DNA of 10,844 bases from Acholeplasmataceae bacterium (GTDB taxonomy: Bacteria > Bacillota_I > Bacilli_A > ML615J-28 > CAG-698). Each line of letters begins with the position of its first letter. Position 1 is the stretch's first letter. Below are positions 7,661 through 10,844 of this stretch, piece by piece. Both the position numbers and the translations under genes were made by a program. Location of the stretch: positions 1-10,844 of the forward strand of contig DUUA01000074.1 in the NCBI GenBank assembly GCA_012841765.1. Reading direction: 5' to 3'. The notes under the pieces are model-generated. The model searched no databases, was not told the origin of the DNA, and saw only the letters and a list, made by a program, of their open reading frames with translations.

Positions 7661-9248
7661 TTCCTTCCTTTAAAGAGCCATATTTAGGGTTTGCACTCAC
7701 CAATACTTTCTCAAAAGTATCCCGTAACTCTTTTTTTGATTCAATAGAAACTGTGTCGTATTCAACATATTTCATAGATCTTAAAATCTCAATACTTTGA
7801 TTTGTTAAATCTCTAGCTTCTACATCAAGTTTTTGCTTTAGAGTATTTTTTTCTAAAGTTTTTATTTCTGCTTCTCTTATTTTCAATATTTTTTCACGTT
7901 CTTCTAAACTTCTTTCTACCTCATTAGATGGCATATTCTGTGTAGAAAACTCTTTAATTTGTTTTTCAATAATTATTTCTTCTTGTTTGAAAGATTCATT
8001 TTCATCAAAAGTATATATTCTTTCTTCTTTAGTATTATTGATTGGAATATTCTGTATTACTTCATTATTTACATTATCAAAATGTAAATTAGATAGTTCG
8101 TTAATTGCATATTCACTTAAATCTTGATATTTATTTAGTAATTCTTTAGTAACTACTTTAAACTCCATATCCTCATAAATATTATTAATTGTTTGACTCA
8201 TAGAACCGTTTGCAAGTTTAACTAAATCTTCTATTTTAAAATCCATATCATCCCTACTCTTAATAGGTAAATTTTTAAATAATTTAATAATTTGCTTATC
8301 TTTTCTTTTCGACTTGCCAATTAATCTATTTACTTTATTAGCAATTAAACAATTATCAACACCATATTTGTACAATAAAACTGTATCATAATTTTCTTTA
8401 GTTATTAATAATGACAATTCCACTAATTCTCTAATTTTATCTAAATCGGAAAAATAATTTTCAAACTCATCAGGTATTCTATTATTATATACAAAAGCAG
8501 CTATTGCAAAAATCGCAAAATCACAATCCATATATTTTTTTGATAATCTTTTTAAAGGATAACCAAAAAAATCTAAATATTTATATAATTTTGCATCTTT
8601 TATATAAAGCAAAGCTTTCTTTAAATATTGTCCATCTAATAATTTTCTTAACTCATTGATTAATTCAAAATCAATACTTAATTTATCAACATATTTAACT
8701 CTTCTTTTAAAAGCATTAGCAGTCGAAATTTCCATTTTAAAATTTAATTCACTAACTAGTCTCACTGCTCTTATTATTTTAAGAGGATCTTCCTTAAATC
8801 TTTTTGAAGCTTTTCCAATTGCTCTTATTTTACCACTTGTTAAATCTTTATAACCATTAAAGGCATCAGTGAGCATTCCACCATGACTCATAGCAATTGC
8901 ATTAATAGTAAAATCCCTACTAGCTAAATCCTGTTCTAAAATTTCAGAGTAATGCATTCTCTTATTCTTTTTTGAAAATTTACCATCATTAATATTTTTA
9001 AAAGGACTAATGGAAAACAAATAACCTTCATAGTAAAGCATAACTGTATCATTATTGATTATTTCATATTTATATTGAGTGAAATTTTTAACAATTTGCT
9101 CAATTGAAGCGCTAGTCGTAATGTCTATTTCATCATAACCAGTATCCAACATTATGCTTCTAACAACTTGACCAATCAAATAAGCTTGATGACCATTATT
9201 TGTTAAAACAGATAAAACTCCCTTACCCTTCTCTAGATAATCGCTCAC
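7641..9248 (-). CDS. CCA-adding-enzyme-like (class II nucleotidyltransferase) protein, probably catalytically impaired, with C-terminal coiled coil
   Basis: Class II tRNA nucleotidyltransferases build or repair the CCA tail of tRNAs. The 535-residue product keeps their layout. The R-D-F-T-I-N-A motif is at 111-117; D-x-x-x-G-x-x-D-L-x-x-G-x-I-R-x-I-G at 128-145; F-K-E-D-P-L-K-I-I-R-A-V-R at 151-163; and an RNA-binding-type C-terminal region at about 327-383. The catalytic motifs are altered: the G-G-x-V-R-D loop reads G-Q-V-V-R-S (26-31), the D-x-D metal pair reads E-I-D (40-42), the E-V-T-T-F-R strand reads S-I-S-P-F-K (79-84), and the S-x-E-R-I helix near 191 lacks its Arg. After about residue 385 comes a charged extension of 150 residues, coiled-coil-like at about 442-480, which ordinary enzymes of 400-450 residues lack. 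GTG start; AAGGGGG (9257-9263, read on minus) lies 8 nt upstream. Either a diverged working enzyme or an RNA-binding pseudoenzyme; I favour the latter. Confidence 0.75.
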   Translation of the reverse strand: MSDYLEKGKGVLSVLTNNGHQAYLIGQVVRSIMLDTGYDEIDITTSASIEQIVKNFTQYKYEIINNDTVMLYYEGYLFSISPFKNINDGKFSKKNKRMHYSEILEQDLASRDFTINAIAMSHGGMLTDAFNGYKDLTSGKIRAIGKASKRFKEDPLKIIRAVRLVSELNFKMEISTANAFKRRVKYVDKLSIDFELINELRKLLDGQYLKKALLYIKDAKLYKYLDFFGYPLKRLSKKYMDCDFAIFAIAAFVYNNRIPDEFENYFSDLDKIRELVELSLLITKENYDTVLLYKYGVDNCLIANKVNRLIGKSKRKDKQIIKLFKNLPIKSRDDMDFKIEDLVKLANGSMSQTINNIYEDMEFKVVTKELLNKYQDLSEYAINELSNLHFDNVNNEVIQNIPINNTKEERIYTFDENESFKQEEIIIEKQIKEFSTQNMPSNEVERSLEEREKILKIREAEIKTLEKNTLKQKLDVEARDLTNQSIEILRSMKYVEYDTVSIESKKELRDTFEKVLVSANPKYGSLKEGNENEED

Positions 9249-9286
9249 TATCCTATCCCCCTTCTAAAAATATAATTCCCACATTT

Positions 9287-9315
9287 ATTATAACAAATAA
9301 AAACGACTTTTTCCA
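9287..9315 (-). promoter_or_regulatory. Probable promoter of the cca-like/yhaM unit
   Basis: Read on minus, a perfect TATAAT (9287-9292) lies about 38 nt before the GTG start. The best -35 at 17 nt spacing is TGGAAA (9310-9315), a weak match. Transcription would begin near 9280. Confidence 0.6.
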
Positions 9316-9334
9316 CAAATTAATGCTTTCTCTC

Positions 9335-9375
9335 TTGTTTTATTTTAAAATTCCATTATAATAAAAATAAGGTGA
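9335..9375 (+). promoter_or_regulatory. Promoter and ribosome site of the yigZ/ABC-like unit
   Basis: TTGTTT (9335-9340), 16 nt, then TATAAT (9357-9362). Initiation near 9369 would leave a leader of only about 11 nt, almost all of it the ribosome site AAGGTGA (9369-9375). The site extends to GGTGAT, which pairs well with the 16S rRNA tail. This promoter is back to back with that of the CCA-like gene, with about 20 nt between the two -35 boxes. Confidence 0.65.
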
Positions 9376-9379
9376 TTCT

Positions 9380-9994
9380 ATGAAAAAACTAATAAATAGT
9401 ATAACATATACTCAAACCATTAAAAAATCAGTTTTTATAACGAATTTAATTCCGGTTTTTAGTGTAGATGATGCTAAGGAACAACTAAAAGAAATCAAAA
9501 AGAAACATTATGACGCTACTCATAATTGTTATAGTTACATAATTTCTTCTGATAATGATAGCATAAAATATTCGGATGACGGTGAACCTAGCCAAACTGC
9601 AGGAATAGTAATTTATAATGTTTTAGAAAAAAATGATTTAACAAATATTCTAGCTATCGTTACCCGTTATTATGGAGGAATAAAACTAGGTGCAGGCGGT
9701 TTAATAAGAGCCTACTCAACCTCAATAAGCGAAGCCTTAAAACTTGCAACAATCGAAGAGATTATTGATTATCAATACTATAAAATCGTTACTGATTATG
9801 AAACTGCAAATATTTTAAACCGTTTTTTAGAAAATTATAATATAATAGATAAAAAGTTTCAAACAAAAGTAACATTAATATTTAAAATCATCGCTTCTGA
9901 AGCAACTCAATTTTTAGAACAAGCAACTAACTATAGTAAAGGTGAAGCTGAAATATCATTATTAGATGATAGCATTTATAACAAAAATTTATAA
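9380..9994 (+). CDS. YigZ/YvyE-type IMPACT-family protein
   Basis: This 204-residue protein belongs to the YigZ/IMPACT family, widespread cytoplasmic proteins related to eukaryotic IMPACT; the bacterial role is poorly defined, with proposed links to translation and nucleic-acid binding. The UPF0029 core shows K-K-S-x-F-I (15-20), D-D-G-E-P-S (66-71) and the glycine-rich signature V-T-R-Y-Y-G-G followed by G-A-G-G-L-I-R-A-Y-S (94-113). A DUF1949-type ferredoxin-like domain fits about 135-195. Length is normal for the family. One oddity is Gln72 where the family usually has Gly after D-D-G-E-P-S. The ATG is set by AAGGTGA a few bases upstream. The next gene begins 13 nt after its TAA, so the two are probably cotranscribed. 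The symbol varies by organism (yigZ in E. coli, yvyE in Bacillus). Confidence 0.93.
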   Translation: MKKLINSITYTQTIKKSVFITNLIPVFSVDDAKEQLKEIKKKHYDATHNCYSYIISSDNDSIKYSDDGEPSQTAGIVIYNVLEKNDLTNILAIVTRYYGGIKLGAGGLIRAYSTSISEALKLATIEEIIDYQYYKIVTDYETANILNRFLENYNIIDKKFQTKVTLIFKIIASEATQFLEQATNYSKGEAEISLLDDSIYNKNL

Positions 9995-10007
9995 TAAGGA
10001 GTAATTT

Positions 10008-10844
10008 ATGTCAGTATTAGTTTGCGAAAACTTAACAAAAAAATTTAATAAGAAAACTAATATAGTTGATTTTAATTACAATTTTTTAGAGAATACTGTC
10101 TACGCAATAATTGGTAAAACCGATTCCTTAAGAGAAGAATTACTTGATGTAATCGCAGGTAAAGCTTTATTAGATTCTGGTTCTGTTTATTTAGATGGAG
10201 AATTACTAAATGATTCAACTTCTATTCAACAAAGAATTTGTTACATCTCTAGAAAAATGAATTTTCCTGGTAATTTTAAAATAAAAACTATTCTAAAACA
10301 TTTTTCACTATACTATCCAAAGTGGGATAATGCTTTAGCATATCAACTACTTGCAAACTTTAATTTAAAAGCAAATGTTTTATATCAGAAATTAAATAAA
10401 AGCCAAAAATGCCTTTTACATAGTATTATTGGTTTAGCTTCTAAAGCTAATATTACTGTTTATGATAATCCTTTAAAAGGCTGTGATGTAAAAGATAGAT
10501 ATGACTTTTTTAATTTTTTATATAATGATCATGATAGATACCCGAGAACAGTTATAATGTCTACAGACTATATCGATGAAATTGATTTTTTAGCAAATAG
10601 AATCCTCTTTATTGATAACGGAGTTTTATTCGATGATTATAACACTGAATCTCTTAAAAACAACTTTAAATATTTAACAGGAAAAACTGAGGTTCTATCA
10701 TCTTTAATATCTGGAATAAAGGTAATTGGATTAGAGGAAAGAGGGAATATGTTAACTGTTTGTATAAGAGAAAAACTAAAAAAAGATGATATCAGAAAAT
10801 ATCAAAAATACCTGATTAAAATCTCTTATGTTCCTATACAAAAA
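10008..10844 (+). CDS. ABC-transporter ATPase-like protein with degenerate nucleotide-binding motifs (3' end cut by window edge)
   Basis: I translated 279 codons by hand, with no stop before the edge. The protein resembles ATP-binding subunits of the YtrB-like group: M-S-V-L-V-C-E-N-L-T-K start, the Y-Y-P-K-W-D motif (102-107) typical of that group, G-S-V-Y-L-D-G (58-64), and N-R-I-L-F-I-D-N-G (197-205). The catalytic motifs are damaged. The Walker A loop reads G-K-T-D-S-L-R-E (36-43), with Arg for the invariant Lys. The Q-loop Gln is Arg82. The signature reads L-N-K-S-Q (129-133). Walker B is V-Y-D-N-P (151-155), with Asn154 for the catalytic Glu. The H-loop His is Asp187. The reading frame is otherwise clean, so this is not a decaying pseudogene. 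It probably cannot hydrolyse ATP and may pair with an active subunit or regulate a permease encoded downstream. TAAGGAG (9995-10001) is the ribosome site. Confidence 0.82.
   Translation, partial: MSVLVCENLTKKFNKKTNIVDFNYNFLENTVYAIIGKTDSLREELLDVIAGKALLDSGSVYLDGELLNDSTSIQQRICYISRKMNFPGNFKIKTILKHFSLYYPKWDNALAYQLLANFNLKANVLYQKLNKSQKCLLHSIIGLASKANITVYDNPLKGCDVKDRYDFFNFLYNDHDRYPRTVIMSTDYIDEIDFLANRILFIDNGVLFDDYNTESLKNNFKYLTGKTEVLSSLISGIKVIGLEERGNMLTVCIREKLKKDDIRKYQKYLIKISYVPIQK

Noticed and set aside
8656..8853. Plus-strand 65-codon frame inside the CCA-like gene
   Set aside because: It is antisense to conserved nucleotidyltransferase motifs and has no support.
10008..10844. Calling the ABC-like gene a pseudogene
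   Set aside because: There is no frameshift or internal stop in 279 codons, it has a good ribosome site, and its family framework is conserved. Only catalytic residues are changed.

Overview
The window comes from an AT-rich, low-GC Gram-positive-type bacterium. Tryptophan is always TGG, no TGA lies inside any gene, and walJ ends in TGA, so the standard code applies and a code-4 mycoplasma is unlikely. Short intergenic gaps, strong AAGGAG-type ribosome sites, sigma-A-like promoters, YhaM, WalJ, RlmH and PrsA-like foldases fit a Bacillota lineage close to Mollicutes or Erysipelotrichia (Acholeplasma-, RF39- or Izemoplasma-like). That placement is inference from gene content.

Layout. Bases 1-9248 are all read on the minus strand. 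In transcription order they hold a two-gene unit (a CCA-nucleotidyltransferase-like protein and yhaM, overlapping by 20 nt and closed by an intrinsic terminator), then two large tandem paralogous PrsA-like foldases, each with its own promoter and terminator, then walJ overlapping rlmH, which runs off the left edge. A divergent promoter region (9249-9379) separates these from a plus-strand unit of a YigZ/IMPACT-family gene and an ABC-ATPase-like gene that runs off the right edge. No tRNA, rRNA, CRISPR array, insertion sequence or phage gene is visible, and no gap without a gene exceeds 300 bases.

How the genes relate. The two foldases probably act outside the membrane on secreted proteins. WalJ, RlmH, YhaM, the CCA-like protein and YigZ are cytoplasmic housekeeping or RNA-related factors.

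Three things stand out. (1) The foldases appear to be internally duplicated PrsA-type proteins, then duplicated again as whole genes together with their terminator hairpin, while their promoters and membrane anchors differ. (2) The CCA-adding-enzyme homologue has substitutions at most of the catalytic positions I can recognise, carries a C-terminal extension of about 150 residues with a predicted coiled coil, and is translationally coupled to a 3'-5' exoribonuclease. (3) The ABC-ATPase-like protein has lost or altered the key residues of Walker A, Q-loop, signature, Walker B and H-loop while keeping the fold's framework, so it looks like a pseudo-ATPase. I see no complete new defence or mobile system here; the novelty lies in these degenerate or duplicated family members.
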